Notes: generated by a model not told the origin, from the sequence alone. A DNA stretch of 64,000 bases from Oceaniovalibus guishaninsula JLT2003 (GCF_000299575.1 NZ_AMGO01000020.1:37905-101904); one strand, 5' to 3'. Shown: positions 8,246-18,224, counted from the stretch's first letter. Numbers and translations: made by a program.

Positions 8246-10789
8246 GTGCAGCACGATCCGGTTCTTCCCCCAGGCGCGACGCTGATCACGCCCACCGCCC
8301 CCATCCGCATCGCCGCGCATGGGGCGCGGGCGAAGTGCCTGCAACGCCTGATCCGCCTCGGCCTGCCGGTGCCGCGCACCGTCGCGCTGGACGCCGCGAC
8401 CGTCGCCATGCTGGCCGAGGGCGGCACTATCGACACGCGCGCGGTTCTGGCGGCGTTCGGACCCGATACGCTGGTGTCGATCCGCCCTTCGAGCGGCCAG
8501 CACGAATGGGGCGGCCCGGCCAGCGTGCTGAACGCGGGCATGAACGACGCGCGCCATGCGGTGCTGTCGGGCCGCATCGGGGCGGACAAGGCGCTGCGCC
8601 TTCATGCGCGCTTCATCCGGTCCTATGCGATGGTGGTGGCGGGCGTCGATTGCGGCGGGGCGGACGACATCCCCGCCATGCTGGCCGCGTTCGAGGCCGC
8701 GCATGGCCGGCCCTTCCCGCAGGATCCGGCGGTGCAACTGGCCGATGTGCTGCGCGGCATGGCGGCGGCCTGGAACGCGCCCACGGCCCGCCTGCTGCGC
8801 GCGGCGCGCGGCGCGCCCGACGACGCGGCGCTGGGTCTCGTCGTGCAGCAGATGGTGCTGGGCGTCGGCGATCCCGCGCTGGGCGAGGACGGCGCGGGCG
8901 TGATCCAGTTCGTCGACGGCGAGACGGGCCGTCCGCGCATCGTCGGGCGCTATCTGTCGCAAAGCCAGGGCCGCGATGCGTTGCAGGGGCAGGGCGCGCT
9001 TTACCTCACGTCCGATCCGCGCGGACCGGCCTTGCAGGACGTCTATCCGCAGGTCTTCATGGATTTGCAGCATTACGGAACGCTCTGCCGCACCCGCCTG
9101 CGCGAAGAAATGCAGATCGAGTTCACGTTGCAGGACGGCGCGCTTTACGTTCTCGACGCGGTCGGCGTGCAGCGATCCACCCGCGCCGCCCTGCGCATCG
9201 CCGTGACGCTGGCCACCGACGGCATCATCCCCGAGGCCGAAGCGGTGTCGCGCGTGCAGCCGCGCGCGCTGCTCAACGTGCTGCACCGCCGTATTCGGCC
9301 CGGTGCAGGGGGGGCCGAGATCGGCAGGGGCATCGCCGCATCGCCGGGGGCGGCGACGGGCGCGCTGGTCCTTACCGCCGCCGATGCCCATGCCGCCGGC
9401 GCGCGGGGCGAGGCGTGTATCCTCGTGCGGTCCGAAACGGTGCCCGAGGACGTGCTGGGCATGCACGCCGCCGCCGGCATCCTGACCGTGCGCGGCGGCG
9501 TCAGCAGCCATGCCGCCGTCATCGCGCGGGGGCTGGGCCTGCCCTGCGTCGTCGGCGCCGCGGGCCTGTCGCTGGATGCGGGGCAGGGCCTGATGGTCGC
9601 CAGCGACGGTCGGGTGCTGCATTCGGGGCAGACCGTGACGCTGGACGGTCATGGGGGACGGGTAATCGCGGGGGCCGTTCCGCTGGTCGAGCCGATGCTG
9701 GACGACGCCTTCGCCACCCTGCTGTCCTGGGCGGACGAGGTGCGCGACATCGGCGTGCGCGCCAATTGCGACACCCCGTCCGAGGCGCAGACGGCCGCGC
9801 GGTTCGGCGCCGAGGGAATCGGCCTTTGCCGGACCGAGCACATGTTCTTCGAACCCGACCGTCTGGCCGTCATGCGCGAGATGATCTTCGCCGAAGATCC
9901 GCAGGATCGCGCCCGCGCGCTGGCGCGTCTGCTGCCCGTGCAGCGCGCCGATTTCACCGAGCTTTTCGCGATCATGGCCGGGCGGCCGGTCTGCATCCGT
10001 CTGCTCGACCCGCCCCTGCATGAATTCCTGCCGTCGGATGCGGACGGCATCGCCGCGATGGCCGCGGCCCTGCATATCGCGCCCGATGCCGCCCGTCGCC
10101 GCGCCGCCGCGCTTGCCGAAGCGAACCCGATGCTGGGCATGCGCGGCGTGCGGCTGGGGATCGCCATCCCCGAAATCTACGACATGCAGGCCCGCGCCAT
10201 ATTCGAGGCAGCTGCTGCCCAGGGCGATGTCGTGCCCGAGGTGATGATCCCGCTGGTTTCGGCCCGGCGCGAGGTCGATCTGGTCGCCGCCCGCATCGCC
10301 GCCGTGGCCCGATCCGTCCGCGACGAGATGGGCGTTCCGCTGGAATACCGGCTGGGCGTGATGGTCGAGACGCCGCGCGCGGCCCTGCGCGCCGACGAGA
10401 TCGCCGAAGCCGCATCGTTCCTCAGCTTCGGGACCAACGACCTGACCCAGATGACCTATGGCCTGTCGCGCGACGATGCCGGGCGGTTCCTGTCGTCCTA
10501 TGTCGCGCAGGGCGTCTTTGCCGACGATCCGTTCCTGCGGCTCGACATGGATGGCGTGGGCGAATTGCTGCGGATCGGCGCCGAGCGCGGACGCCGCGCG
10601 CGGCCCGACGTGACCCTGTCGATCTGCGGCGAACACGGCGGCGATCCCGACAGCATCGACTTCAGCCGCGCGGCGGGGTTCGACTACGTCTCGTGCTCGC
10701 CCTTCAGGGTGCCGGTGGCGCGGCTGGCGGCGGCGCATCTGGCCATCCGCGACCGCGGCGGCAGCCTGACCGCGCCGCCCGAACGCTGA
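8246..10789 (+). CDS. Pyruvate phosphate dikinase-like PEP-utilising enzyme
   Basis: An 847-residue protein with PPDK architecture. An N-terminal ATP-grasp-like region comes first, then a swivelling phospho-His domain (GGVSSHAAVIARGLGLPCVVG, about residues 415-435), then a C-terminal PEP/pyruvate barrel with GLCRTEHMFF, SFGTNDLTQMTYG and YVSCSPFRVPVARL. The C-terminal half is nearly canonical. The nucleotide domain is divergent: the usual KGANLAEM-like and SGA..SMPGM signatures are replaced by ARAKCLQRL and SIRPSSGQHEWGG. It may thus be a PEP-utilising relative and not a true ATP:pyruvate dikinase. Start GTG 8246 follows an AAAGGA site; it lies 53 bases after glyS. Confidence 0.78.
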   Translation: MQHDPVLPPGATLITPTAPIRIAAHGARAKCLQRLIRLGLPVPRTVALDAATVAMLAEGGTIDTRAVLAAFGPDTLVSIRPSSGQHEWGGPASVLNAGMNDARHAVLSGRIGADKALRLHARFIRSYAMVVAGVDCGGADDIPAMLAAFEAAHGRPFPQDPAVQLADVLRGMAAAWNAPTARLLRAARGAPDDAALGLVVQQMVLGVGDPALGEDGAGVIQFVDGETGRPRIVGRYLSQSQGRDALQGQGALYLTSDPRGPALQDVYPQVFMDLQHYGTLCRTRLREEMQIEFTLQDGALYVLDAVGVQRSTRAALRIAVTLATDGIIPEAEAVSRVQPRALLNVLHRRIRPGAGGAEIGRGIAASPGAATGALVLTAADAHAAGARGEACILVRSETVPEDVLGMHAAAGILTVRGGVSSHAAVIARGLGLPCVVGAAGLSLDAGQGLMVASDGRVLHSGQTVTLDGHGGRVIAGAVPLVEPMLDDAFATLLSWADEVRDIGVRANCDTPSEAQTAARFGAEGIGLCRTEHMFFEPDRLAVMREMIFAEDPQDRARALARLLPVQRADFTELFAIMAGRPVCIRLLDPPLHEFLPSDADGIAAMAAALHIAPDAARRRAAALAEANPMLGMRGVRLGIAIPEIYDMQARAIFEAAAAQGDVVPEVMIPLVSARREVDLVAARIAAVARSVRDEMGVPLEYRLGVMVETPRAALRADEIAEAASFLSFGTNDLTQMTYGLSRDDAGRFLSSYVAQGVFADDPFLRLDMDGVGELLRIGAERGRRARPDVTLSICGEHGGDPDSIDFSRAAGFDYVSCSPFRVPVARLAAAHLAIRDRGGSLTAPPER

Positions 10790-10887
10790 GATCGGCAAGG
10801 AACCGCCAAGCGGATGCCCGCCGGGTTTCCCCCAGCGTCAAGACCATCTAGCAGCGGCGCAACCCCAACTTACCCCGATCGGAACGG

Positions 10888-11529
10888 ATGATGACGCTTG
10901 TCGCCTCGGCCCGCCGTGCCGCCTTTCTGTTGCTTCTCTGCGCCCCCGCCTTCGCCGATACGGGCAGCCCGGTCGCTGCCGACACGTCGCCCCTGGCGGT
11001 GCTGGGCGACGATGCGCCGTTGATCGAACCCAGTCGCGGCGCGGGCCTTTCACGGCTTTTGCGCGAACCCCGCCTGCCGCCCGGCGCGGATTTCGCCAGA
11101 ACCGACACCTATCTGGACACGTTGCCAGCGGCCAGTGGCGATGCGGAATGGCAATGCCTGTCCGAAGCGCTTTATTTCGAGGCGCGCGGCGAAAGCGCCG
11201 AGGGGCTGTTCGCGGTGGCCGAGGTGATCCTGAACCGGCGCGACAGCGGCCTTTATCCCGCCACCGTCTGCGCCGTGGTCAGCCAAGGCACCGGACGGCG
11301 CTATCAGTGTCAGTTCAGCTATGCTTGCGACGGCGCCAGCGATGCCATCCACGAGCCCGAGGCGTTCGTTCGCGTCGGCAAGGTGGCGCGCCTGATGCTG
11401 GACGACGCGCCGCGCGATCTGACCGGCGGCGCCTTGTTCTATCACACCAAATCCGTCAGCCCTTACTGGAGCCATCGGTTCGATCATTCCGCGACCATCG
11501 GCGCGCATCTGTTCTATACCAGCGGCTAG
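10888..11529 (+). CDS. Cell-wall hydrolase, SleB/hydrolase-2 family
   Basis: A 213-residue exported protein. A signal peptide (MMTLVASARRAAFLLLLCAPAFA) is followed by the hydrolase-2 domain from about residue 85. The diagnostic stretch ALYFEARGES carries the predicted catalytic Glu, and GLFAVAEVILNRRDSGLYP, CQFSYACDG and GALFYHT follow as in SleB/CwlJ-type lytic enzymes that cleave peptidoglycan glycan strands. In non-sporulating alphaproteobacteria such proteins remodel the wall. It stands as a single gene, 64 bases ahead of folB. Confidence 0.85.
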   Translation: MMTLVASARRAAFLLLLCAPAFADTGSPVAADTSPLAVLGDDAPLIEPSRGAGLSRLLREPRLPPGADFARTDTYLDTLPAASGDAEWQCLSEALYFEARGESAEGLFAVAEVILNRRDSGLYPATVCAVVSQGTGRRYQCQFSYACDGASDAIHEPEAFVRVGKVARLMLDDAPRDLTGGALFYHTKSVSPYWSHRFDHSATIGAHLFYTSG

Positions 11530-11593
11530 GGGGTTTCGTCGCGCCGGGCGTTGCCCTATTGCGCGGCCAGGCCCGGCGGCGAGGAAGGTTCCG

Positions 11594-12517
11594 ATGGCGG
11601 ACGACACGGCCCTTGCGTTCCAGCATCCCGAAGCGCGGTCGCGGGCCGGTGGTGGCGCGCCCATCCACGACCGCATCTCCCTGCGCGACCACATCGTCGA
11701 GGTCGAGATCGGCGCGTTCCAGCCCGAACGCGGCCGCACCCAGCGCATCTGCTTCAACGTGGTGGTCGAGGTGGACAAGCCCGACACCCGCGCCGACGAC
11801 GTGGACCGCATCCTGTCCTACGACACGATTACCGACGCCATCGCGGCGGAACTCAAGGCCGAACGCATCAACCTTCTGGAAACGCTGGCCGACCGGATCG
11901 CCGCGCGGATCCTGGCCGCGCCGCAGGCGCTGCGCTGTTTCGTGCGGATCGAGAAGCTTGATCGCGGGCCGGGCGCGCTGGGGGTCGAGATCGTCCGCTC
12001 GGCCGCCGACCGTCCCGTTGCGGCGGACGCGGCCGAAACGCCCCGCCCGCTCATCGTGCTGCTGTCGAACGATGCCATCGCATCGCCGCACCTGACGGGC
12101 TGGCTGGATCAACTGGCGGCGCGACTTCCGGTCGTGCTGACGGTGGGGGCCGCGCAGGGGGCCGTGCCGCGATCCGCCTCGCCCGCCGCGCAGCGTCGCA
12201 TCGACCTTCTGGCGATCGAACAGAACGCCTGGATCCTTGCGGGCCGCGACCGGCGCTGCCTTGTCGTCAACACCCGGACCGAACTCGACTGGGCGATGCG
12301 GCACGGGCAGATGACCGTCTGGGCGCCGTCCAAGATCGTGCTGGACAGCCCCGGCGCGCCGTCGGTCCGGGCCGGGGACGCGCCCGCGCTGGCGGCGTGG
12401 TTCGCCGACCGGATGCAGGCGCGGGCGCTGCTGGCGATCGGCCCGGACGCCCCCGATACCGCCCTGCCGCTGGTCCGCGCGGATCCGGCGGCCGATCGCC
12501 TGCCCGACAGCCCATGA
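11594..12517 (+). CDS. folB: Dihydroneopterin aldolase with a long C-terminal extension
   Basis: Residues about 15-135 are a FolB domain: ISLRDHIVEVEIGAFQPERGR is followed by LSYDTITDAI and LLETLADRIAARIL, the folate-pathway aldolase that converts dihydroneopterin to hydroxymethyl-dihydropterin. FolB proteins are normally about 120 residues. This one has some 170 further residues (about 137-307: PRPLIVLLSNDAIASPHL, then VVNTRTELDWAMRHG and VWAPSKIVLD) that I cannot assign. It overlaps folP by an ATGA junction, and glmM follows in the same way, so the three form an operon for folate and cell-wall precursor synthesis. Confidence 0.85.
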   Translation: MADDTALAFQHPEARSRAGGGAPIHDRISLRDHIVEVEIGAFQPERGRTQRICFNVVVEVDKPDTRADDVDRILSYDTITDAIAAELKAERINLLETLADRIAARILAAPQALRCFVRIEKLDRGPGALGVEIVRSAADRPVAADAAETPRPLIVLLSNDAIASPHLTGWLDQLAARLPVVLTVGAAQGAVPRSASPAAQRRIDLLAIEQNAWILAGRDRRCLVVNTRTELDWAMRHGQMTVWAPSKIVLDSPGAPSVRAGDAPALAAWFADRMQARALLAIGPDAPDTALPLVRADPAADRLPDSP

Positions 12518-13524
12518 CCCGCTTCCGCCCCCTTGCGCAGGGCGGTCGCGCCCGTCCCGCCGGGGCGCTGACGCTTGCGGGCGGCTGGACATGGTTCACC
12601 CATGCCGAGGTGCTGGAACGCGGCGCGCCCCCGCGCATCGTGCCCGCCGCCGATCTGCCCGCCGCCGCGCGCGACCGGCTGACCGCCCCGCGCGCGCCGC
12701 TGGCGGGACTGGCGCTGGACCGGCCCCGCATCATGGCAATCCTCAACGTCACGCCCGACAGTTTTTCGGATGGCGGCCTGCATGCCGCGCCCGACAGCGC
12801 GCGCGCGCAGGCCGAGGCGCTGATCGCGGCGGGCGCCGACATTCTGGACATCGGCGGCGAAAGCACACGGCCCGGCGCGCAGACCCTGCCCGATGGGGAC
12901 GAAGCGGCGCGCATCGTCCCCGCCGTTCAAGCGGCGCGCGCCGTCTGGTCCGGCCCGATCAGCATGGACACGCGCAAGGCAGGCGTCGCGCGCGCCGCCG
13001 TCGCGGCCGGTGCGTCCTTCGTCAACGATGTCGCGGCGCTGACGTTCGATCCAGGCATGGCCGCCTTCGTCGCGGAAACCGCGCTGCCCGTTTGTCTGAT
13101 GCACGCGCAGGGCACGCCCGAAACGATGCAGCGCGATCCGCATTACGACGACGTGGTGCTGGACGTGCTGGACTGGCTCGAGGCACGGATCGACGCCGCC
13201 GTCGCCGCCGGTATTCCGCGCGACCGCATCGCGGTCGATCCGGGCATCGGGTTCGGCAAGACGCTGGACCATAACCTTGCGCTGCTGGCCAAGCTGTCGG
13301 TCTTTCACGATCTGGGCTGTGCCGTGCTGCTGGGCGCGTCGCGCAAGCGGTTCATCGGCACCCTGACGGACACCGACCGCCCTAACCGGCGCATGCCGGG
13401 ATCGCTGGCGGTGGCCCTTGCGGCGGTGGCGCAGGGTGTGCAGATCGTCCGCGTGCATGATATGGCCGAAACGCGCGCCGCCCTGACGGTGTGGCGGGCC
13501 GCGACGACAGGAGAACGCGAATGA
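12514..13524 (+). CDS. folP: Dihydropteroate synthase
   Basis: A 336-residue enzyme that joins hydroxymethyl-dihydropterin diphosphate and p-aminobenzoate, the sulfonamide target. Core motifs are clear: [51 protein letters not shown] and [13 protein letters not shown], ending with [11 protein letters not shown]. About 70 residues precede the catalytic barrel, which is longer than in E. coli. The ATG at 12514 overlaps the folB stop and is preferred to the longer open frame upstream. The stop overlaps the glmM start. Confidence 0.95.
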   Translation: MTRFRPLAQGGRARPAGALTLAGGWTWFTHAEVLERGAPPRIVPAADLPAAARDRLTAPRAPLAGLALDRPRIMAILNVTPDSFSDGGLHAAPDSARAQAEALIAAGADILDIGGESTRPGAQTLPDGDEAARIVPAVQAARAVWSGPISMDTRKAGVARAAVAAGASFVNDVAALTFDPGMAAFVAETALPVCLMHAQGTPETMQRDPHYDDVVLDVLDWLEARIDAAVAAGIPRDRIAVDPGIGFGKTLDHNLALLAKLSVFHDLGCAVLLGASRKRFIGTLTDTDRPNRRMPGSLAVALAAVAQGVQIVRVHDMAETRAALTVWRAATTGERE

Positions 13525-14864
13525 CCCGACAGCTTTTCGGGACCGACGGCGTGCGCGGCACGGCCAACACTTACCCGATGACCGCCGACATGGCGATGCG
13601 GCTGGCGGCCGCCGCCGGCCGCTATTTCCGGCGCGGCGGCGATGTCGGCGTCCACCGCGTGGTGATCGGCAAGGATACGCGGCTGTCGGGCTACATGTTC
13701 GAGACCGCGATGACGGCCGGCTTCACCTCGACCGGCATGAACGTGCTGCTGCTGGGGCCGGTGCCGACGCCCGCCGTGGGGCTGCTGACGCCGTCGATGC
13801 GCGCCGATCTGGGCGTGATGATCTCGGCCTCGCACAATCCCCATTACGACAATGGCATCAAGTTTTTCGGTCCCGACGGCTACAAGCTGAGCGACGAGGC
13901 CGAGGCCGAGATCGAGGCGCTGGCGCTGGCCGGCGTCGAACCGGCCCGCCCCGAGAATATCGGCCGCGCCAAGCGTATCGACGACGGCCGGTTCCGCTAT
14001 GCCGAACGCGTGAAGGCGACGCTACCGCCGGGTCAGCGGCTCGACGGGTTGAAGGTGGTCGTGGATTGCGCCAACGGCGCCGCCTATCGCGCCGCCCCCG
14101 AGATCCTGTGGGAATTGGGGGCCGAGGTCATCCCGATCGGCGTCACCCCCAACGGTCTGAACATCAACGAGGATTGCGGATCGACCGAGCCCGCCGCCGC
14201 GTCGCGCGCGGTGATCGAACACGGCGCCGATATGGGCATCTGCCTCGATGGCGACGCCGACCGGGTGATGATCATCGACGAGGCGGGACGCGTCGCGGAT
14301 GGCGACCAGATCATGGCGCTTTTCGCGACCCGCTGGGCCGAGCAGGGGCGCCTGTCGGGCGGTACGCTGGTCGCCACGGTGATGAGCAATCTGGGCCTCG
14401 AACGGCATTTGCAGGGGCGGGGTCTGGTCCTGCACCGCACCGCCGTGGGCGACCGCTATGTCGTGGCCGCGATGCGCGCGGGCGGCTTCAATCTGGGCGG
14501 CGAGCAATCGGGCCACATCGTCATGACCGACCACGCCACCACCGGCGACGGGCTGGTCGCTGGTCTGCAATTCCTGTCCGAGATGGGGCGCACCGGTCAA
14601 TGCGCCTCGTCTCTTGCCGCGCAGTTCCAGACCGTTCCTCAAAAGCTGCGCAATGTGCGGTTCGGCGGCGGCGATCCGCTGACCGACGCCGCCGTGGTGG
14701 CCGCCATCGCCGATGCCGAGGGGATGCTCGCCGGGCAGGGCCGCCTGCTGATCCGCAAGTCCGGCACCGAACCCCTGATCCGCGTCATGGCCGAATGCGA
14801 GGATGAAACGCTGCTGGGCCAAGTCGTCGAGAACATCGCCGGCGCGGTGGAACGCGCGGCCTAG
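13521..14864 (+). CDS. glmM: Phosphoglucosamine mutase
   Basis: A 447-residue enzyme interconverting glucosamine-6-phosphate and glucosamine-1-phosphate for UDP-GlcNAc and peptidoglycan synthesis. It opens with [12 protein letters not shown]. The phosphoserine loop [17 protein letters not shown] puts the catalytic Ser at about residue 104. The Mg-binding loop reads [11 protein letters not shown], and the sugar and phosphate loops are GGEQSGHI and [12 protein letters not shown]. The start follows a CAGGAGAA ribosome site within the end of folP. The folP-glmM pairing is common in bacteria. Confidence 0.96.
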   Translation: MTRQLFGTDGVRGTANTYPMTADMAMRLAAAAGRYFRRGGDVGVHRVVIGKDTRLSGYMFETAMTAGFTSTGMNVLLLGPVPTPAVGLLTPSMRADLGVMISASHNPHYDNGIKFFGPDGYKLSDEAEAEIEALALAGVEPARPENIGRAKRIDDGRFRYAERVKATLPPGQRLDGLKVVVDCANGAAYRAAPEILWELGAEVIPIGVTPNGLNINEDCGSTEPAAASRAVIEHGADMGICLDGDADRVMIIDEAGRVADGDQIMALFATRWAEQGRLSGGTLVATVMSNLGLERHLQGRGLVLHRTAVGDRYVVAAMRAGGFNLGGEQSGHIVMTDHATTGDGLVAGLQFLSEMGRTGQCASSLAAQFQTVPQKLRNVRFGGGDPLTDAAVVAAIADAEGMLAGQGRLLIRKSGTEPLIRVMAECEDETLLGQVVENIAGAVERAA

Positions 14865-14948
14865 GTGCGCGTCAATATCCGGAGGCTGGCCGACCAGGTC
14901 GCGGACCCGTGCGGCGAGGCTGGGCGTTCGGTGGGAAAGGAGGCGCCC

Positions 14949-15215
14949 ATGTTTCGACCTTTTATTGCCGCTGCCGTTCCGCTGGCCTTGCTGGCGCTGA
15001 CCGGCCCCGCATCGGCGCAGACCGGGATGACCTGCGCCGAGTTCATCGCGCTGGATATCGAGGCGCAGAAGCGTACCCTGTCCGAGCTGGCCGAGGACGG
15101 GGGCGGCGAGGTGCCGCCCGAGAGCCTGATCGCCGGAGAGGAGCAGGTGACGCTGATCGTTGCGGCCTGCGCGGCCGATCCCGACGCCGCCTTGACCGAT
15201 AAAACGGTCCGCTGA
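14949..15215 (+). CDS. Small secreted HdeA/HdeB-like protein
   Basis: An 88-residue protein with a signal peptide (MFRPFIAAAVPLALLALTGPASAQ) and a mature part of about 64 residues with two Cys (MTCAEFIALD and VAACAAD). The CAEF..LD motif, the Cys spacing and the size resemble HdeA/HdeB periplasmic acid-stress chaperones, where the two Cys form a disulfide. Start ATG 14949 has an excellent AAGGAGG site. It may be the last gene of the glmM transcript, 84 bases downstream. The family assignment rests on this short motif and is tentative. Confidence 0.6.
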   Translation: MFRPFIAAAVPLALLALTGPASAQTGMTCAEFIALDIEAQKRTLSELAEDGGGEVPPESLIAGEEQVTLIVAACAADPDAALTDKTVR

Positions 15216-15381
15216 GCGGGGCTTCCAGGGTATGCGCGGGCTTGCCGGATCGCGGATGCGGTTCGGTTGGCCGTGACGGGGACACGGGCCGGCCTGCGCG
15301 GTGCGGAAGGTGGCGGACCGGGCGGTATCCTGTATCATCGGCGCGACGACCGATTGTCCCTTGCAACGAAGGTGCCGCCCG

Positions 15382-16593
15382 ATGACCGATACCGACGAGA
15401 CCCGCAGTCCCGAAGCGCGCGCCGCCGCCATCGCCGATGCGCTGCCGCGACAGATCGCGCGGGCGCAGGCTTTGCCGGGTTACGCGGCCTTGTGCGATGC
15501 GGATGCGGGCGGCGTGACGGACCGCGCGGCGCTGGCGCGACAGCCGGTGCTGCGCAAGGCCGATCTGGTCGCGGCGCAGAAGGCGGCGCCGCCTTTCGGC
15601 GGGCTGGCCGGGCCTGCGACGGATTTCACCCATGTATTCCAGTCGCCTGGCCCCATCTACGAGCCGGGGCGCATCGACGGCGACTGGTTCCGGCTGGGCC
15701 GGTTCCTGCGCGCCTGCGGGATCGGGGCGGACGATCTGGTGCAGAACTGCTTCGGCTATCATCTGACGCCGGCCGGGATGATGTTCGAAAGCGGCGCGCG
15801 GGCGGTCGGGGCGCGGGTTCTGCCCGCCGGCACGGGCCAGACCGAATTGCAGGCGCAGGCGGCCGCCGATCTGGGCGTCACGGCCTATGCAGGCACCCCC
15901 GATTTCCTGAAGGCGATCCTGGAGAAGGCCGATGCGATGGGGCTGGGTCTGGGCATCGGGAAGGCCGCGGTAAGCGGCGGCGCGCTCTTTCCGTCGCTGC
16001 GCCAGTTCTATGCCGATCGCGGCATCGATTGCCGGCAATGCTATGCCACCGCCGATCTGGGGCTGATCGCCTATGAATCGGACGCGATGGAGGGGATGAT
16101 CGTGGACGAGGGCGTCATCGTCGAGATCGTCACCCCCGGCACCGGCGACCCGGTGGATGACGGCGATGTCGGCGAGGTCGTCGTCACCACGCTGAACCCC
16201 GATTATCCGCTGATCCGCTTCGCCACGGGCGATCTGTCGGCGGTGCTGCCGGGCGTGTCCCCCTGCGGACGGACCAACATGCGGATCAAGGGCTGGATGG
16301 GGCGCGCGGACCAGACGGCGAAGGTCAAGGGCATGTTCGTGCGGCCGGAACAGGTGGCGGCGCTGGTCGCGCGCCATCCCGAGGTCGCGCGCGCCCGTGT
16401 GACGGTGACGCGCCGGGACGAGGCCGACGCGATGGCCGTGGCGCTGGAAACGGACGCGCCGGGCGACCTGGCCGGTTACGAGGCATCGGTGCGCGAGGTG
16501 CTAAAGCTGCGCGGAACCGTCAGCGTCTTGGCGCCCGGCAGTCTGTCGCGCGACGGCAAGGTGATCGACGATCAACGGACATACGAGGGATAG
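15382..16593 (+). CDS. Phenylacetate-CoA ligase-like AMP-forming enzyme
   Basis: A 403-residue member of the PaaK/phenylacetate-CoA ligase group of adenylate-forming enzymes, which activate aryl or related acids as acyl-AMP and then CoA thioesters. It is somewhat shorter than PaaK. Segments such as FGYHLTPAGMMFESGARAVG, AVSGGALFPSLRQFY, TTLNPDYPLIRFATGDLS and the C-terminal KVKGMFVRPEQVA and LSRDGKVIDDQR follow the PaaK pattern, with the near-terminal Lys of DGKVIDD in the expected catalytic place. No phenylacetate (paa) or transport genes adjoin it, so the acid is unknown. The next gene starts three bases after its stop. Confidence 0.75.
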   Translation: MTDTDETRSPEARAAAIADALPRQIARAQALPGYAALCDADAGGVTDRAALARQPVLRKADLVAAQKAAPPFGGLAGPATDFTHVFQSPGPIYEPGRIDGDWFRLGRFLRACGIGADDLVQNCFGYHLTPAGMMFESGARAVGARVLPAGTGQTELQAQAAADLGVTAYAGTPDFLKAILEKADAMGLGLGIGKAAVSGGALFPSLRQFYADRGIDCRQCYATADLGLIAYESDAMEGMIVDEGVIVEIVTPGTGDPVDDGDVGEVVVTTLNPDYPLIRFATGDLSAVLPGVSPCGRTNMRIKGWMGRADQTAKVKGMFVRPEQVAALVARHPEVARARVTVTRRDEADAMAVALETDAPGDLAGYEASVREVLKLRGTVSVLAPGSLSRDGKVIDDQRTYEG

Positions 16594-16596
16594 GGA

Positions 16597-18207
16597 ATGC
16601 GGATCATCGGGATGATGCTGGCCGCCGGGCTGGCAACCGGCGCGGCGCAGGCCGACGAGGTGGCGCTGCTGCTGGGCAACGCGCAATACGACGACGGCAT
16701 GCTGGTCGAGGATGCGGGGCGCGTGGCCGATGCCGGCGACGCACTGGACGCGGCGGGCGTGGACGTGGTGCGCCTGACGGACGGCGACCGGCGCGACGTG
16801 GTGCAGGCGCTGCGCCGGGCCGAGGCGATGGCGGGCGATGCCGACGCGCTGGTGATCGCGCTGGCCGGGCGTTTTGTCCATGCGGGAACCGAGACGTGGT
16901 TCCTGCCCGTCGATGCCGAACCCGAGACGCTGGCCGACATGTTGGAGGACGGCCTGCCGCTGTCGATCCCGCTGGCGCTGCTGGCGCGGCATACGGGCCG
17001 CGCGCTGCTGGTGCTGTCGCCGGGCGGCGTGGACGGGGCAGAGGGCCTGTTGATGCCGGGGCTGGGCGATCTGGAGATTCCGCAGGGCGTCGGCGTCATC
17101 GTCGGGCCGCCCAAGGCCGCCGCGCGGCTGCTGCGCGACACGCTGGCAGTGCCGGACGCGTCGTTCGCCGATGCCGTCGCCGATGACAGGGCGCTGACCG
17201 GGCAGGGGTTCCTGCCGCGGGGCGCCAGCCTGCTGACCGGGGACGCGGGGGCGGCGTCACCGTCGCGGGACGATGCCGAGCGGCTGGCCTGGGCGCTGGC
17301 CGGGCAGCGCGACGATGCGGACGGGTACCGCGCCTATCTGGACAGGTATCCGTCCGGCCCCGAGGCCGCCGAGGCGCGCAGGCGGCTGGACGCGATCAGC
17401 GACGAGCCCAACCGCGCCGAGCGTCTGGCCGAGGAGGCGCTGGCGCTGTCGGCGGACCGCCGGCGCGCGATCCAGCGCAACCTGTCGCTGCTGGGCTATG
17501 ACACGCGCGGGATCGACGGCATCTTCGGACAGGGCACGCGCAGCGCGCTGCGCGACTGGCAGGCCGATCAGGACCGGGCCGTGACGGGCTATCTGGACGC
17601 CGCGCAGATCGACCGGCTGGATGCGCAGGCGACCCGCCGCGCGGCCGAGCTGGACGCCGAGGAGCGCGCCGCGCGCGAGGAGATGCGCCGCAAGGACGAT
17701 GCCTGGTGGCAGGAGACGGGGGCCGGCAATACGGTCGAGGGCCTGCGCGCCTATTTGCAACGTTATCCCGAGGGGGAACATGCCGCGACGGCGCAGAAGC
17801 GGCTGACCGCGCTGACCGGGGCGGAAACCGGGCGCAGGGAGGCCGACGCCTGGGCGCGCGCGCAGGACAAGGGCGATGCGGCGGCCTATCGCGCCTATCT
17901 CGACGCGTTTCCGCAAGGGCCGCATGCAGACGAGGCGCGCGCGGCGCTGGACCGCGACGCGGCGCGCGACGCGGCCCGGCAGGCCGAGGTGGCGCTGAAC
18001 CTCAACCCGGTGATGAAGCGCGCCGCCGAGGAACGGCTGAAGGCGCTGGGCTATGAGCCGGGCAAGGTGGACGGCGAGTTCGACCGCGACACCCGCCGCG
18101 CGATCCGCCGCTATCAGGAGGCGGCGGGCCAGCCGGTGACGGGGTTCCTGGATCAGGGCGTGGTGGTGCGGCTGCTGGCCGACAGCCTGCGCGATCTGCT
18201 GCGATAG
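16597..18207 (+). CDS. Exported protein: degenerate caspase-like domain plus two peptidoglycan-binding domains
   Basis: A 536-residue protein with a short signal peptide (MRIIGMMLAAGLATGAAQA). Residues about 21-190 resemble the caspase/metacaspase fold of bacterial C14 peptidases (ALLLGNAQYDD, then a DA..AL..AGVDVVRL pattern). The usual YFSGHG His motif is replaced by IALAGRFVHAG, and the DxC motif by LLVLSPGG, so it should not be a peptidase. Repeats of the form AYLDRYPSGPEA and AYLQRYPEGEHA follow, with two peptidoglycan-binding repeats (RRAIQRNLSLLGYDTRGIDG, AEERLKALGYEPGKVDG). It is probably anchored to the cell wall; its role is unknown. Confidence 0.65.
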   Translation: MRIIGMMLAAGLATGAAQADEVALLLGNAQYDDGMLVEDAGRVADAGDALDAAGVDVVRLTDGDRRDVVQALRRAEAMAGDADALVIALAGRFVHAGTETWFLPVDAEPETLADMLEDGLPLSIPLALLARHTGRALLVLSPGGVDGAEGLLMPGLGDLEIPQGVGVIVGPPKAAARLLRDTLAVPDASFADAVADDRALTGQGFLPRGASLLTGDAGAASPSRDDAERLAWALAGQRDDADGYRAYLDRYPSGPEAAEARRRLDAISDEPNRAERLAEEALALSADRRRAIQRNLSLLGYDTRGIDGIFGQGTRSALRDWQADQDRAVTGYLDAAQIDRLDAQATRRAAELDAEERAAREEMRRKDDAWWQETGAGNTVEGLRAYLQRYPEGEHAATAQKRLTALTGAETGRREADAWARAQDKGDAAAYRAYLDAFPQGPHADEARAALDRDAARDAARQAEVALNLNPVMKRAAEERLKALGYEPGKVDGEFDRDTRRAIRRYQEAAGQPVTGFLDQGVVVRLLADSLRDLLR

Positions 18208-18224
18208 GGCGGCCCGAAACGCAA

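Noticed and set aside
8219..10798. An 859-residue open frame on the minus strand
   Set aside because: Antisense to the PPDK-like gene, whose own frame has clear catalytic motifs.
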